DNA of 64,000 bases. It comes from Microbispora oryzae (lineage in GTDB: Bacteria > Actinomycetota > Actinomycetes > Streptosporangiales > Streptosporangiaceae). Under the pieces are notes generated by a model. That model saw only the letters and a list, made by a program, of their open reading frames with translations. It had not been told where the DNA came from and made no database searches. The stretch spans positions 310,001 through 374,000 of the forward strand of contig NZ_JAFCNB010000004.1 in NCBI RefSeq assembly GCF_017896165.1, written 5' to 3'. This document shows, piece after piece, positions 26,258 through 36,633 of this stretch (its first letter is position 1; each line of letters begins with the position of its first letter). Made by a program: the position numbers and the translations under genes.

Positions 26258-27880
26258 TCAGCCGAGTCCCTTCAGGAACGCGGTGGCGATCGGGGCGGCC
26301 ACGTCGCCGCCCATCCCGCCGCCCTCCACGACGACCGCGAAGGCGAGATCGCCGCGGAAGCCGATGAACCACGCGTGGGTGTCGAGCTTGGGGCCGGTGC
26401 CGAACTCGGCCGTGCCGGTCTTGCCGGCGGTCCCGGCCGGGAGGCCGGCCGCGTGGGCGGTGCCCTTGGTGACGACGGCGCGCATCATCGCCCGCAACTG
26501 CTCGGCGACACCATCGGGCAGCGACTTGGGCGAGGTCTTCTGCTTCAGGTCCGGCACCAGGGTCGGCGGGCGCCAGCTGCCGTCGGCCACGGCCGCCGCC
26601 ACCGTCGCCATCACCAGCGGGCTGGCGGTGATCCTCGCCTGACCGAACGCCTCGGCCCCAAGCTCGGCGTCGCTGGTCGCCTTGGGCATGCTGCCCTGGG
26701 TTGCCGGGACGCCGATGTTCAGCGGCAGGTTGAACCCGAAGGCGGTGGCCAGGTCGTACAGTTTCTGCGCGCCGAGTTTGTCCGCGGCGAGCGGGGCGAA
26801 CGTGGTGTTGCACGAGTGGGCGTAGGAGTCGAGGAACGACAGCGACCCGAACGCCTCGTGATCGGAGTTGCGGATGTCGAGGCCGCCGACCTTCACCTGC
26901 TTGGGGCAGGTCACCTTGGACTGCGGAGTGAGCCCCTCGGCGAGCAGCCCGGCCGCGGTGATCGTCTTGAACGTGGAGCCGGGCGCGTAGTTGCCGTCGA
27001 GCGCCCGGTTGAAGCCGCCCTTGTTGTTCACGACGGCGAGGATCTCGCCCGACGAGGGGCGGATCGCGACCAGGGAGGCGGGCTTCTCGACGTCGCGGAC
27101 GGCGTCCGCGGCGGACCGCTGGACCCGCAGGTCGAGCGTGGTGCGCAGCTCCTCGCCCGCTTCGCCGTCGATGGTGTGGAGCACGGCGGGATGGGCGCCG
27201 GTCACCTGGATGCGCGTGGTCGGGGTGCCGGCGAGCCGCTTCTGGAACGCCGCCTGCAGCCCGGCCGCGCCGATCGCGTCACCCGGGCGGTACGCCGCGC
27301 CCAGCTTCTTCACGTCCTTGGCGGTGGCCTTGGCCAGATATCCCACGAGCTGCTGGACCGAGCCGCCCACGTCGCCGCCGTCGATACGGTCGCCGTTGGC
27401 GTCGGTGATGGCCGCGCGCTGCGGCCACGTCGTCTTGATCGACAGGTGGCCGCCGCCGGCCAGGGCCGGGTGGACGGCCGCGGGGGTCCAGTCGACCTTC
27501 CAGTAGTGGTCTTTCACCCTGAGCGGGAGCCGCCCCTGGTAGGTCCAGTCGCCCACGTTCTTCAGCCGGGCGGTGACCGTGTAGGAGGCGGTGGCCCGAT
27601 CGCCGGCGGTCGTCGTCACCCGCACACCGGTGACCGCGACCGAGGACGCGCCGAGGTTCCTGGTCAGCTCGGCGTACGCGGCGTCGAAGCCGGGGGCCGG
27701 GGCGGCGAGCTCCGTCTTCATCGCGGCGGTGTCGCCGCGCGACCACGCGGCGGTGAAACGGGAGGCGGTCTCCTGCGGGGTGCCGCGCGTGTGGAGGACG
27801 TAGTAGGCGCCCCCCGCCGCTCCGGCCGCCACCAGTACCGCGACAGCGGACCCGATCGCCACGGTGCGTCCTCGCGGCAC
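26258..27880 (-). CDS. Penicillin-binding protein, MecA-like transpeptidase
   Basis: A 540-residue class B-like DD-transpeptidase acting in peptidoglycan cross-linking outside the membrane. N-terminal anchor at residues about 8-30, an NTF2-like MecA_N domain (TPQETASRFTAAWSRGDTAAM...), a dimerisation region, then the transpeptidase domain with APGSTFKTI (SxxK, Ser about 302), SYAHSCNTTF (SxN, about 356) and AGKTGTAEFG (KTG, about 488). All three active-site motifs are intact. Such proteins in actinomycetes are often low-affinity PBPs. No resistance regulator is adjacent. GTG start. Confidence 0.93.
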   Translation of the reverse strand: MPRGRTVAIGSAVAVLVAAGAAGGAYYVLHTRGTPQETASRFTAAWSRGDTAAMKTELAAPAPGFDAAYAELTRNLGASSVAVTGVRVTTTAGDRATASYTVTARLKNVGDWTYQGRLPLRVKDHYWKVDWTPAAVHPALAGGGHLSIKTTWPQRAAITDANGDRIDGGDVGGSVQQLVGYLAKATAKDVKKLGAAYRPGDAIGAAGLQAAFQKRLAGTPTTRIQVTGAHPAVLHTIDGEAGEELRTTLDLRVQRSAADAVRDVEKPASLVAIRPSSGEILAVVNNKGGFNRALDGNYAPGSTFKTITAAGLLAEGLTPQSKVTCPKQVKVGGLDIRNSDHEAFGSLSFLDSYAHSCNTTFAPLAADKLGAQKLYDLATAFGFNLPLNIGVPATQGSMPKATSDAELGAEAFGQARITASPLVMATVAAAVADGSWRPPTLVPDLKQKTSPKSLPDGVAEQLRAMMRAVVTKGTAHAAGLPAGTAGKTGTAEFGTGPKLDTHAWFIGFRGDLAFAVVVEGGGMGGDVAAPIATAFLKGLG

Positions 27881-27975
27881 GTGCCACCCCCTGTGTCCGA
27901 GTAGTCCCCGAGCCTAGCGTCCCTTCACGGGCCGCCACAGGCCGGTCGGGGGAGCTGTGGACGAGGACCCGCGGA

Positions 27976-28626
27976 TCAGCCGGCGTCCTTCAGGCTCGAG
28001 GCGTACCTCGGGACGTACTCCTGCCCCGACAGCCGCCGGATCGCCTCCATGACCTCGTCGGTGACCTGACGCCGGTCGCGGGCGCTGGCCGCGTCGCCGG
28101 TGAAGAGCATCGGCTCGCCGATGCGGATGCCGATCCGGTGGATCCGCGGCACGGAGGTGCCCGGCGGCAGGACCTTCTCGGTGTCCAGCATCGCCACGGG
28201 GAGGACCGGAGCCCCCGTGGTGAGGGCGAGCCAGGCCACTCCGATCTTGCCGCGATAGAGGCGCCCGTCGGGGGAGCGGGTCCCTTCGGGGTAGATGCCG
28301 AACAGCTCACCCGACTTCAGCACGTCAACGGCCGCGTCGAGCATGGCCTGGGCCGCGGCGGCGTTCTGCCGGTCGATCTCCATGGTCCCGGTCGCGCGCA
28401 TCCACAGGGCCGTGAGCCGGTTGCCGGTGAAGTACTCCTTCTTGGCCACGAAGGTCATGTCCCTCGGCAGCACCGCGGGCAGGAAGAACGAGTCGAGGAT
28501 GGACAGATGGTTGGAGGCCAGGATCGCCGGACCGTGCGTGGGGACGTGCTCGCGGCCCTCCACACGGGGCCGCCAGAGCGCGCGCATGACGGGAACGCTG
28601 ATGATCTTCGCGGCGCGGTAAATCAC
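27976..28626 (-). CDS. 1-Acyl-sn-glycerol-3-phosphate acyltransferase (PlsC-like)
   Basis: A 216-residue membrane-associated acyltransferase of phospholipid synthesis. Block I is ASNHLSILDSFFLP (the usual NHxxxxD), then VAKKEYF, block III LFGIYPEGTRSPDGRLYRGKIG and a VLPVAMLDTEK strand. GTG at 28626 (VIYRAAKI) follows GGAG; the same frame runs much further upstream but without family resemblance. It ends 95 bases before the start of the PBP gene on the same strand, so the two may be co-transcribed. Confidence 0.9.
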   Translation of the reverse strand: MIYRAAKIISVPVMRALWRPRVEGREHVPTHGPAILASNHLSILDSFFLPAVLPRDMTFVAKKEYFTGNRLTALWMRATGTMEIDRQNAAAAQAMLDAAVDVLKSGELFGIYPEGTRSPDGRLYRGKIGVAWLALTTGAPVLPVAMLDTEKVLPPGTSVPRIHRIGIRIGEPMLFTGDAASARDRRQVTDEVMEAIRRLSGQEYVPRYASSLKDAG

Positions 28627-28816
28627 GGGCTCTCCTTCACCTGGCGATGCGGACAACCCTAGGACCCCCGCCTGACGGTCCGAGTGTGGACATTGTGCAA
28701 GCGGAGCCCTGTTTTTCTGTATGACACCGCCAAGACGGCGGCGCCAAGACAACGGCGGCGCCGGCGAGACGGCACTCCCAAGACGACGCGGCTGGAGAGG
28801 GCCCCCGGAACACGAA

Positions 28817-28848
28817 GCGCCCCGCGAGACGGTGGTCTCGCGGGGCGC
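28817..28848. terminator. Perfect 14-bp hairpin
   Basis: GCGCCCCGCGAGAC and its exact complement around the loop GGTG. It is about 220 bases downstream of the integrase stop on the minus strand; no T-run follows on either strand. Terminator or structured RNA. Confidence 0.55.
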
Positions 28849-28855
28849 GACGTCA

Positions 28856-28967
28856 GTGGCCGATGTGGCGGTCGCCTCCTCGGCGAGACGCACAACACGG
28901 CTCCAGCCGGACGGTATTCCGTGAAGGCGGTATTTGCGGCCCGGGGGACACAAACCACATCGGCCAC
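28856..28967. repeat. 13-bp inverted repeat flanking 86 bases
   Basis: GTGGCCGATGTGG at 28856-28868 and its exact complement at 28955-28967. Located directly next to the 14-bp hairpin and about 100 bases from the integrase stop. Confidence 0.55.
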
Positions 28968-29066
28968 GTACGACTCTAGCCCACTCCGGACGTGCTCGGG
29001 CTCGGCGCTCCGGCCCCTGTCCGATATATGCCGTTTCTAGACGCCTGCCAGGCCTCCGGCGAGTGG

Positions 29067-30029
29067 TCAGGCGCCGTCCGCGCCGGGCATCCGCAGGCGG
29101 TCGACGGCCTCCCGGCGGCGGCGCTCGGGACGCCTGTCGTACCGGGCGGTGGTCGCGGGGGAGGCGTGGCCGACCAGCGCCTGCGCGGTCGCGAGGTCCA
29201 CGCCCGCGTCGAGGAGCTCGCCGATGAACGTGCGCCGGAAGTCGTGGGGCGTCCGGCGCGCGGCGCCCGCCGCGGCCAGACGGCGCGAGACGATGTCGGC
29301 GACCGCCTGGCCGGTCATGTGGGAGAGCCGCAGCCTGCCCGCCTTGTTGACGGGGCAGAACAGCGGCCCGGGCTCCCCGCCGCGTACGGCCAGCCACAGG
29401 TCGAGCCGCTCCACCGCCTCGACCGTCAGGTAGACGAGGCGTTCCTTGTCGCCCTTGCCGCGCACCCGCAGGGAGCGGGCGCCGGGATCGAAGTCGGCGA
29501 GGGTGAGCCCGGCCAGCTCCGCCCTGCGGCAACCCGTCGAGTAGAGCGTCGCGAGCAGTGCGCCGTCCCGCCTGCCCGCGGGGGAGTGGTCGTCGTCGCA
29601 GACGCGAAGCACCGAGACCAGCGCGCCGGACTCGACGTGCCGCCCGGCCGGCACCCGGGTGTGCTTGTACGCGGGCAGGTCGGCCGCTCGCTGGTAGTCC
29701 TCGCCCGTCATCAGCCCGAGTCGCCAGGCCTCCTTGAGCACCCGCCGCAGCGCCACGAGGTGCTTGTTCACGTGCGACGGCGACCAGCCCTGCTCGCGCA
29801 TGAGAGTCCGCAACCGGACCGTGTGCTCGTAGCGGAGCAGCTCCCAGGGCTGGCCGGCGCCGGTGGCGTGCGGGTCGCCGGTGATGAGCCGGGCGATGCG
29901 GTCGAGGCAGCCGCGCATCGTCCGCCTCGACTCGGGACTGGGCAGGCCGTCCAGGTACACCTCGTACGGGTCACGTGGGGGCTGCTGGGCCGGCAGCCGC
30001 TCCGGCACCGCTGGCGCTGTCATCGGCAC
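29067..30029 (-). CDS. Tyrosine recombinase / integrase
   Basis: A 320-residue XerC/D-like recombinase. An N-terminal SAM-like core-binding domain (residues about 15-125) precedes the catalytic domain with TGCRRAELAGL (Arg), KGDKERLVYL (Lys), TPHDFRRTF (His-x-x-Arg), VGHASPATTARYDRR (His and nucleophile Tyr). All catalytic residues are present. No excisionase, replication or phage gene is nearby, so it is an orphan. Starts at GTG 30029 or ATG 30023; a -10-like TATTAT on the minus strand at 30040-30035 ends 5 bases before the GTG, which would give a leaderless mRNA. Confidence 0.9.
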   Translation of the reverse strand: MPMTAPAVPERLPAQQPPRDPYEVYLDGLPSPESRRTMRGCLDRIARLITGDPHATGAGQPWELLRYEHTVRLRTLMREQGWSPSHVNKHLVALRRVLKEAWRLGLMTGEDYQRAADLPAYKHTRVPAGRHVESGALVSVLRVCDDDHSPAGRRDGALLATLYSTGCRRAELAGLTLADFDPGARSLRVRGKGDKERLVYLTVEAVERLDLWLAVRGGEPGPLFCPVNKAGRLRLSHMTGQAVADIVSRRLAAAGAARRTPHDFRRTFIGELLDAGVDLATAQALVGHASPATTARYDRRPERRRREAVDRLRMPGADGA

Positions 30030-30045
30030 CGATCATAATACGAAT

Positions 30046-32433
<2,388 letters not shown>

Positions 32434-32605
32434 CCTGTCTCCATCTGTTGGGCCGAGGGCCGCCATGCCCGATTTGGTGATTTTTGACGGTCCGTTCAAT
32501 CACGTTAGCCGCGCCGGGTGATCGGTGCTTCTCGATTCCTGATCGGCCTGTCCTCGGTTCCTACCGTGAACGGCGGCGTCTGGCCGTTCCACACTCCCGC
32601 CGCTC

Positions 32606-33757
32606 CTAATCGCCGAACACGAGCCGCGAGAAGTTCTCGGCGATGCGGCGGTGTCCTGCGGGATCAGGGTGAACCCCGTCGGGCAGCGGGAGTTCGGCGT
32701 AGTCCGTCTCGCCGTAAAGGTCTCGGCCGTCGAGGTAGTGCAGGTCCGGGTCGTCAGCCGACCGCTGTTCGACGATCCGGGCGAGCGCGTCGCGGATGAC
32801 GTTGAGCGTCAGACGCCCGGCGGCACGTTCGGCTGGATCGCCAGTGGCCTTGAACCGCAGGACACCGCCGTCGAAGTCCGGCGCGAGGGGGCCGGGGGTG
32901 TCCTCCTGGACCGGGCACAGGATGGGGGACACGACCAGCAGCGGAGTGGCCGGATGCCCCTCGCGGATGGTGTCCAGGAAGCCGTGGACCGCAGGGACGA
33001 AGGCGCGCAGGCGCATCACGTCGCCGTTGACGACGTTGATGCCGATCTTGACGCTGATCAGGTCCGCGGGCGCGTCCCGCATCGCACGGGCGGTGAACGG
33101 GTCCAGCAGCGCGCTGCCGGCGAACCCCAGATTGACGAGCTCCACCCCTCCTTGGGCGGCTGCCAGTGCCGGCCAGGTGCCTGTCGGGTGGGCGGCGTTC
33201 GAGCCGTGACTGATGGAGCTGCCGTGGTGCAGCCACACCCTGCGCCCACTGTCGGGCGCCGGCTCGACCGGGGCGTCGGTGCGCAAGGCGATCAGCTCGG
33301 TGATCTCCGTGTGCGGAAGCCAGATCTCGACGTTCTTGTCACCCACGGGCAGATCGGTGAAGCGGGCGGTGCCGGCAGGCCCCTCGTGTACTTCGGCGGC
33401 CTGGGTGACCATGTCGACGATCGTGCGCACTCTGCCGCCGGGCACCGTGGCCTGGGCGGTGAGACGCCCGTCGACCAGCAGGTCGTACATGCCGTCCGGC
33501 GGGGTGGGGAAACCCGCGTAGACCCGCTTGGTGGGCAACGTGTCCAGCTCGATCGCGGTGGCCCGGGTGCGGAACGCCAGCCGCACGCCGGAGGGCTGCG
33601 CCTCGGCTACGGCCAGTTGGTCGTCGGGGATCTGCCGGCGTGCCCGAGCGGGCAGCCGATGCGGCAGCAGGCCGTGCGCGGTCGCTTCCAGATCGAGGAA
33701 ACCGCGCAATATGTCCGCGGTGACGGGTGTGGTGATCCAGTCGTGCTCGGTGTTCAT
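32606..33757 (-). CDS. SGNH/GDSL hydrolase with N-terminal beta domain
   Basis: A 383-residue cytoplasmic-looking hydrolase without signal peptide. Residues about 1-165 form a beta-rich N-terminal domain (GVRLAFRTRATAIELDT, GMYDLLVDGRL), and residues about 175-383 the SGNH fold: WLHHGSSISHGSNA with the nucleophile Ser in place of GDS, NLGFAGSALLDPF, SVKIGINVVNGDVMRL with the Gly-x-Asn block, and DGVHPDPAGHRRIAENF with Asp and His. The divergent ArsR-ArsC gene is 83 bases away and their shared gap carries an ArsR-type operator. Substrate unknown. Confidence 0.85.
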   Translation of the reverse strand: MNTEHDWITTPVTADILRGFLDLEATAHGLLPHRLPARARRQIPDDQLAVAEAQPSGVRLAFRTRATAIELDTLPTKRVYAGFPTPPDGMYDLLVDGRLTAQATVPGGRVRTIVDMVTQAAEVHEGPAGTARFTDLPVGDKNVEIWLPHTEITELIALRTDAPVEPAPDSGRRVWLHHGSSISHGSNAAHPTGTWPALAAAQGGVELVNLGFAGSALLDPFTARAMRDAPADLISVKIGINVVNGDVMRLRAFVPAVHGFLDTIREGHPATPLLVVSPILCPVQEDTPGPLAPDFDGGVLRFKATGDPAERAAGRLTLNVIRDALARIVEQRSADDPDLHYLDGRDLYGETDYAELPLPDGVHPDPAGHRRIAENFSRLVFGD

Positions 33758-33810
33758 GCCTCAACCTGTTGATCGGTGTTTCCGGAATGGTTCGTGCAGG
33801 CGGCTATTCC

Positions 33811-33826
33811 ATCAAATGGGTTTGAT
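33811..33826. promoter_or_regulatory. ArsR-type operator
   Basis: ATCAAATGGGTTTGAT: perfect 6-bp arms with 4-nt centre, 15 bases before the ArsR-ArsC ATG and 54 bases before the divergent SGNH hydrolase start. The ATCAA-N6-TTGAT form matches known ArsR operators. Both genes may be controlled. Confidence 0.7.
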
Positions 33827-33840
33827 ATATTGTCGAACGC

Positions 33841-34620
33841 ATGGCGTCCTCGAGTGAGGCGGTCCCGGCGTTCGTGCGTCTGGCCGCCCACCCGCTGCGC
33901 TGGCGGTTGCTGACCGAGCTCGCCGCCGGCGACTTGCGGGTGCGGGAGCTCATGTCGCTGGTCGATGCACCCCAGAACCTGGTTTCCTATCATCTGCGGC
34001 TGTTGCGCGACGGTGGCCTGGTCGCCGTCACACGGAGCAGTTTCGACGGCCGCGACAGCTACTACCACCTGGACCTGGACCGCTGCGGACAGGCGCTGGC
34101 CGATGCCGGGGCCGCCCTGCATCCGGCACTGCGCCGCGCCGCCACGCCATCGAGGTCCCCGGACGGCCGGCGGCGGTGGCCGCGCCTGGCGGTGCTGTTC
34201 GTGTGCACGGGCAACAGCGCCCGCTCACCGATCGCCGAAGCCCTGCTACGCCATCTGACCACCGGCGATGTGATGGTGACCAGCGCCGGCAGCCGGCCCA
34301 AGGCTCATGTGCACCCCCACGCCGTGCGGGTGCTGCGGGAGCGGTACGGCATCGACATCGCCGGCCGGCAGCCCCGGCATCTGGACACGTTGCGCGGCCG
34401 CCGGTTCGATTACGTGATCACCTTGTGCGACAGGGCCCGCGAAGTCTGTCCGGAGTTCGGCGACCATGCGAGGCGGGTCCACTGGAGCATCCCCGACCCG
34501 GCCACCGCAGGCCGCGCGGAGGACAGCCATGCCGCATTCGCTCACGCCGCGGCGGACATGGACGCACGCGTCCGCCACCTGTTGCCCGTCCTCGCCCAGA
34601 CCCCGGAGGCCCACGCATGA
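33841..34620 (+). CDS. ArsR repressor fused to arsenate reductase (ArsC, LMW-PTP type)
   Basis: A 259-residue two-domain protein. Residues 1-100 are an ArsR winged helix (HPLRWRLLTELAAGDLRVRELMSLV, PQNLVSYHLRLLRDGGLV); residues about 115-255 are a low-molecular-weight phosphatase-like arsenate reductase with VLFVCTGNSARSPIAEALLR (P-loop Cys122 and Arg) and HWSIPDPA carrying the general-acid Asp. The reductase class suggests use of mycothiol/mycoredoxin. No Cys pair typical of metal sensing is obvious in the HTH domain, so arsenic sensing is unclear. Stop overlaps the VOC start as ATGA. Confidence 0.92.
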   Translation: MASSSEAVPAFVRLAAHPLRWRLLTELAAGDLRVRELMSLVDAPQNLVSYHLRLLRDGGLVAVTRSSFDGRDSYYHLDLDRCGQALADAGAALHPALRRAATPSRSPDGRRRWPRLAVLFVCTGNSARSPIAEALLRHLTTGDVMVTSAGSRPKAHVHPHAVRVLRERYGIDIAGRQPRHLDTLRGRRFDYVITLCDRAREVCPEFGDHARRVHWSIPDPATAGRAEDSHAAFAHAAADMDARVRHLLPVLAQTPEAHA

Positions 34621-34997
34621 CGGCACCCGACCAGTACGCCAGCGTCCGTTACCTCGTCGACGATGTCCAGGCAGCCGTCGGCTTCTACACCACCCACCTC
34701 GGCTTCACCCTCAACAGCAGCGCCGGGCCCGCGTTCGCCGACGTGATCCGTGGGCCGCTGCGCCTGCTGCTGTCGGGGCCCGCCAGTTCCGGCGCTCGCG
34801 CCACACCCGCCGACGCCGCCGTCGCGGGGCGCAACCGTATCCACCTGGTCGTCGACGACCTGGACGCCGAGATCGCCCGGCTGCGCGCCGCAGGACTGCC
34901 GTCGTTCCGCAGTGATGTGGTCACCGGCCCCGGCGGGCGGCAGATCCTGCTCGCCGATCCCGCCGGCAACCTGGTCGAACTGTTCCAACCCGCCTGA
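34617..34997 (+). CDS. VOC (glyoxalase/dioxygenase) superfamily protein
   Basis: A 126-residue paired beta-alpha-beta-beta-beta protein: YASVRYLVDDVQAAVGFYTTHLGF, RIHLVVDDLDAEIARLRAAGL and GGRQILLADPAGNLVELFQPA, whose Glu is a usual metal ligand. It overlaps the ArsR-ArsC stop by ATGA and so is co-translated. VOC proteins near ars genes include the ArsI C-As lyase, but the Cys pair of ArsI is absent here, so organoarsenical cleavage is unlikely; resistance by sequestration or another detoxification is possible. Confidence 0.85.
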   Translation: MTAPDQYASVRYLVDDVQAAVGFYTTHLGFTLNSSAGPAFADVIRGPLRLLLSGPASSGARATPADAAVAGRNRIHLVVDDLDAEIARLRAAGLPSFRSDVVTGPGGRQILLADPAGNLVELFQPA

Positions 34998-35183
34998 CGC
35001 GACGCCCGAGGCGGGATGGCGTGCGGCCGGCCGGGCCGAGGAAGCCGCGTCGCGGCAACACCGTGGTAGCCGGGCGAAGCATTTACTCAGCCGGCGGCGT
35101 GCGGGCCGTCCATGCGGGGGAGTGTCCCGACGACACGCTGTGCGCGTGGACAAGCGTCGGGACCGGGCGAAAACGGGGATGTC

Positions 35184-35930
35184 GTGGACGATCGCAACTC
35201 ACCGGCGGTGCGCCGCCGTGACCTCCTGGGCCTGTCTTCCGCCGCCCTGGCGGGCGCGGTGAGCGTCACGGCCTACCGCGGCCTGCCCGGCGCCCCGGCT
35301 CTCGCGGCCACACCCGGCCCGCAGGCGGCGCCCCATGAGCAGGAGGCGGAGGTGACCCCGCCGGAAGACCTGATGCGTGAGCACGGCGTGCTGAAGCGGA
35401 TCCTGCTGGTCTACCGTGAGGGCATCCGCCGGGTCGAGGGCGGGGGCAGCGCACCCGCCCAGCCGCTGAACGCCGCCGCCCGCATCATCCGCGACTTCAT
35501 CGAGGACTACCACGAGCATCTGGAAGAGCAGTACGTCTTCCCCCGCCTGCGCGAGGCCGGCAAGCTCACCGACACCGTCTCGGTCCTCCAGCTGCAACAC
35601 CGCAGAGGGCGGGCGCTGACCGGCCGCATCCTCGCCGCCACCGGGCGCTCCGGCGCCTCAGGCACCCACGCCCGCCGTTCACTGGTCGCCGACATGGCCG
35701 CGTTCATCCGCATGTACGAACCCCACGAAGCCCGCGAGGACACCGTCGTGTTCCCCGCCTTCCGCGAGGTCGTGCCCGCCAAGGAGTTCCTTGAGCTGGC
35801 CGAACGTTTCGAGGACGAAGAACACCGCCGCTTCGGCCGGCGCGGCTTCGAGGGCATCGTCGACCAGGTCGCCGACATCGAGAAGACCCTCGGCATCTAC
35901 GACCTGTCCCAGTTCACGCCCGCCAGATGA
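35184..35930 (+). CDS. Tat-exported hemerythrin-domain protein
   Basis: A 248-residue protein with a twin-arginine leader VRRRDLLGLSSAALAGAVSV (residues about 11-30), so it is probably exported folded. The mature part is a hemerythrin-like four-helix bundle with EHGVLKRIL, IEDYHEHLEEQYVFPRL, LQHRRGRALTGRIL and YEPHEAREDTVVFPAF, supplying the His and Glu/Asp set for a di-iron site. Expected to bind oxygen, NO or sense redox outside the membrane. GTG at 35184 is preceded by GGGGA. It stands 186 bases after the VOC gene with its own promoter region. Confidence 0.87.
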   Translation: MDDRNSPAVRRRDLLGLSSAALAGAVSVTAYRGLPGAPALAATPGPQAAPHEQEAEVTPPEDLMREHGVLKRILLVYREGIRRVEGGGSAPAQPLNAAARIIRDFIEDYHEHLEEQYVFPRLREAGKLTDTVSVLQLQHRRGRALTGRILAATGRSGASGTHARRSLVADMAAFIRMYEPHEAREDTVVFPAFREVVPAKEFLELAERFEDEEHRRFGRRGFEGIVDQVADIEKTLGIYDLSQFTPAR

Positions 35931-35977
35931 CCAGCCGGGCCGTACCGGCCCGCGAGGAGGATCCGTCGCGTGCCGCG

Positions 35978-36547
35978 TCAGCAGAAGGCTGTGGACGCCT
36001 GCACGTCGTCGAGCGCTTGTCGCGCGATCTCGCCGAAGTCCTCGCCGGCGGTCGTCTGGCTCCAGCGTTCGTAGGCGATCGTGGAGGCGAGGGCGCCGAG
36101 CTCCGCGGCCACGCGAGCGGTCAGCTCGGGAACGCCGCGCCGTTTGAGCGCGTCGACCATTGATGCGATGAGGGCGAGGTTCTTCAGCGCCTCGCGTTCC
36201 CGCAGTTCGGGGTTGGCGGCGATCACCGCCTGTCTGCGGGCGATGAATTCGCGGCGTTCGGACGTGAAGACTTGTCTGCCCGCCGCGTCCAGCGCGTGAG
36301 CGACCGCCTCTAGCGGGCCGGCGGTCGCCGGGGCTGCGGCTGTCGCCTCGGCGAGCAGTTCGTTCACCGTGCCGCGGCCGAAGAGGACTTCCCTCTTGTC
36401 TTGGAAGTGCCGGAAGAAGGTGGTCTTCGCCAGCCCCGCGCGCTGTGCGATGTCGATCACGGTCGTGTTCTCGTAGCCCCGCTCGGCGAACAGGTCGAGG
36501 GCGGCGTTAGCGAGCCGTTCTGGTGCGTTCGGTTCCCAGCGAGCCAT
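35978..36547 (-). CDS. TetR family regulator of the quinone oxidoreductases
   Basis: A 189-residue TetR: LANAALDLFAERGYENTTVIDIAQRAGLAKTTFFRHFQDKREVLF (HTH, residues about 12-56). It is divergent from the oxidoreductase at 36,634, and the gap holds an 18-bp inverted repeat with 17 matches, so it surely regulates itself and that gene. ATG at 36547; GTG at 36553 is in frame. Related regulators sense electrophiles or quinones, which would suit the reductase targets, but the ligand is not known. Confidence 0.92.
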   Translation of the reverse strand: MARWEPNAPERLANAALDLFAERGYENTTVIDIAQRAGLAKTTFFRHFQDKREVLFGRGTVNELLAEATAAAPATAGPLEAVAHALDAAGRQVFTSERREFIARRQAVIAANPELREREALKNLALIASMVDALKRRGVPELTARVAAELGALASTIAYERWSQTTAGEDFGEIARQALDDVQASTAFC

Positions 36548-36560
36548 GAACACAGTGTAC

Positions 36561-36606
36561 GGGACTTGGTTCCGTCACTCGTGTTACGGTGATGGAACCA
36601 AGTCCC
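36561..36606. promoter_or_regulatory. Long TetR operator, divergent promoter
   Basis: Arms GGGACTTGGTTCCGTCAC (36561-36578) and its complement at 36589-36606, 17 of 18 pairs, 10-nt centre. A further CCGTCACT copy follows at 36605. It lies midway between the TetR gene and the oxidoreductase gene; TTACGG at its centre may be part of a promoter. Confidence 0.88.
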
Positions 36607-36633
36607 GTCACTTGCTCTGCGAGGAGTGCGTCA

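Larger units (their letters stand above)
28627..29066. other. Non-coding region between integrase and plsC
   Basis: 440 bases without a supportable gene. It contains a perfect 14-bp hairpin (28817-28848), a 13-bp inverted repeat (28856-28868 and 28955-28967), a T-run TGTTTTTCTG (about 28708-28717) and several CGAGACG/CAAGACG words. The base order looks structured rather than coding. No tRNA could be found in it. Confidence 0.5.

Noticed and set aside
28627-29066. Search for a tRNA or attachment site next to the integrase
   Set aside because: No T-arm (GGTTCGAATCC-like) or cloverleaf could be found on either strand.
27976-29532. plsC frame extended far upstream as a 518-residue protein
   Set aside because: Residues before VIYRAAKI are low-complexity and cover the hairpin region; the GTG at 28626 has a ribosome site and matches family length.
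32701-32720. GTAAAGG word at about 32712-32718 as a further copy of the dispersed motif
   Set aside because: It is inside the SGNH hydrolase coding region and lacks the TAC arm and the flanks of the five real copies.
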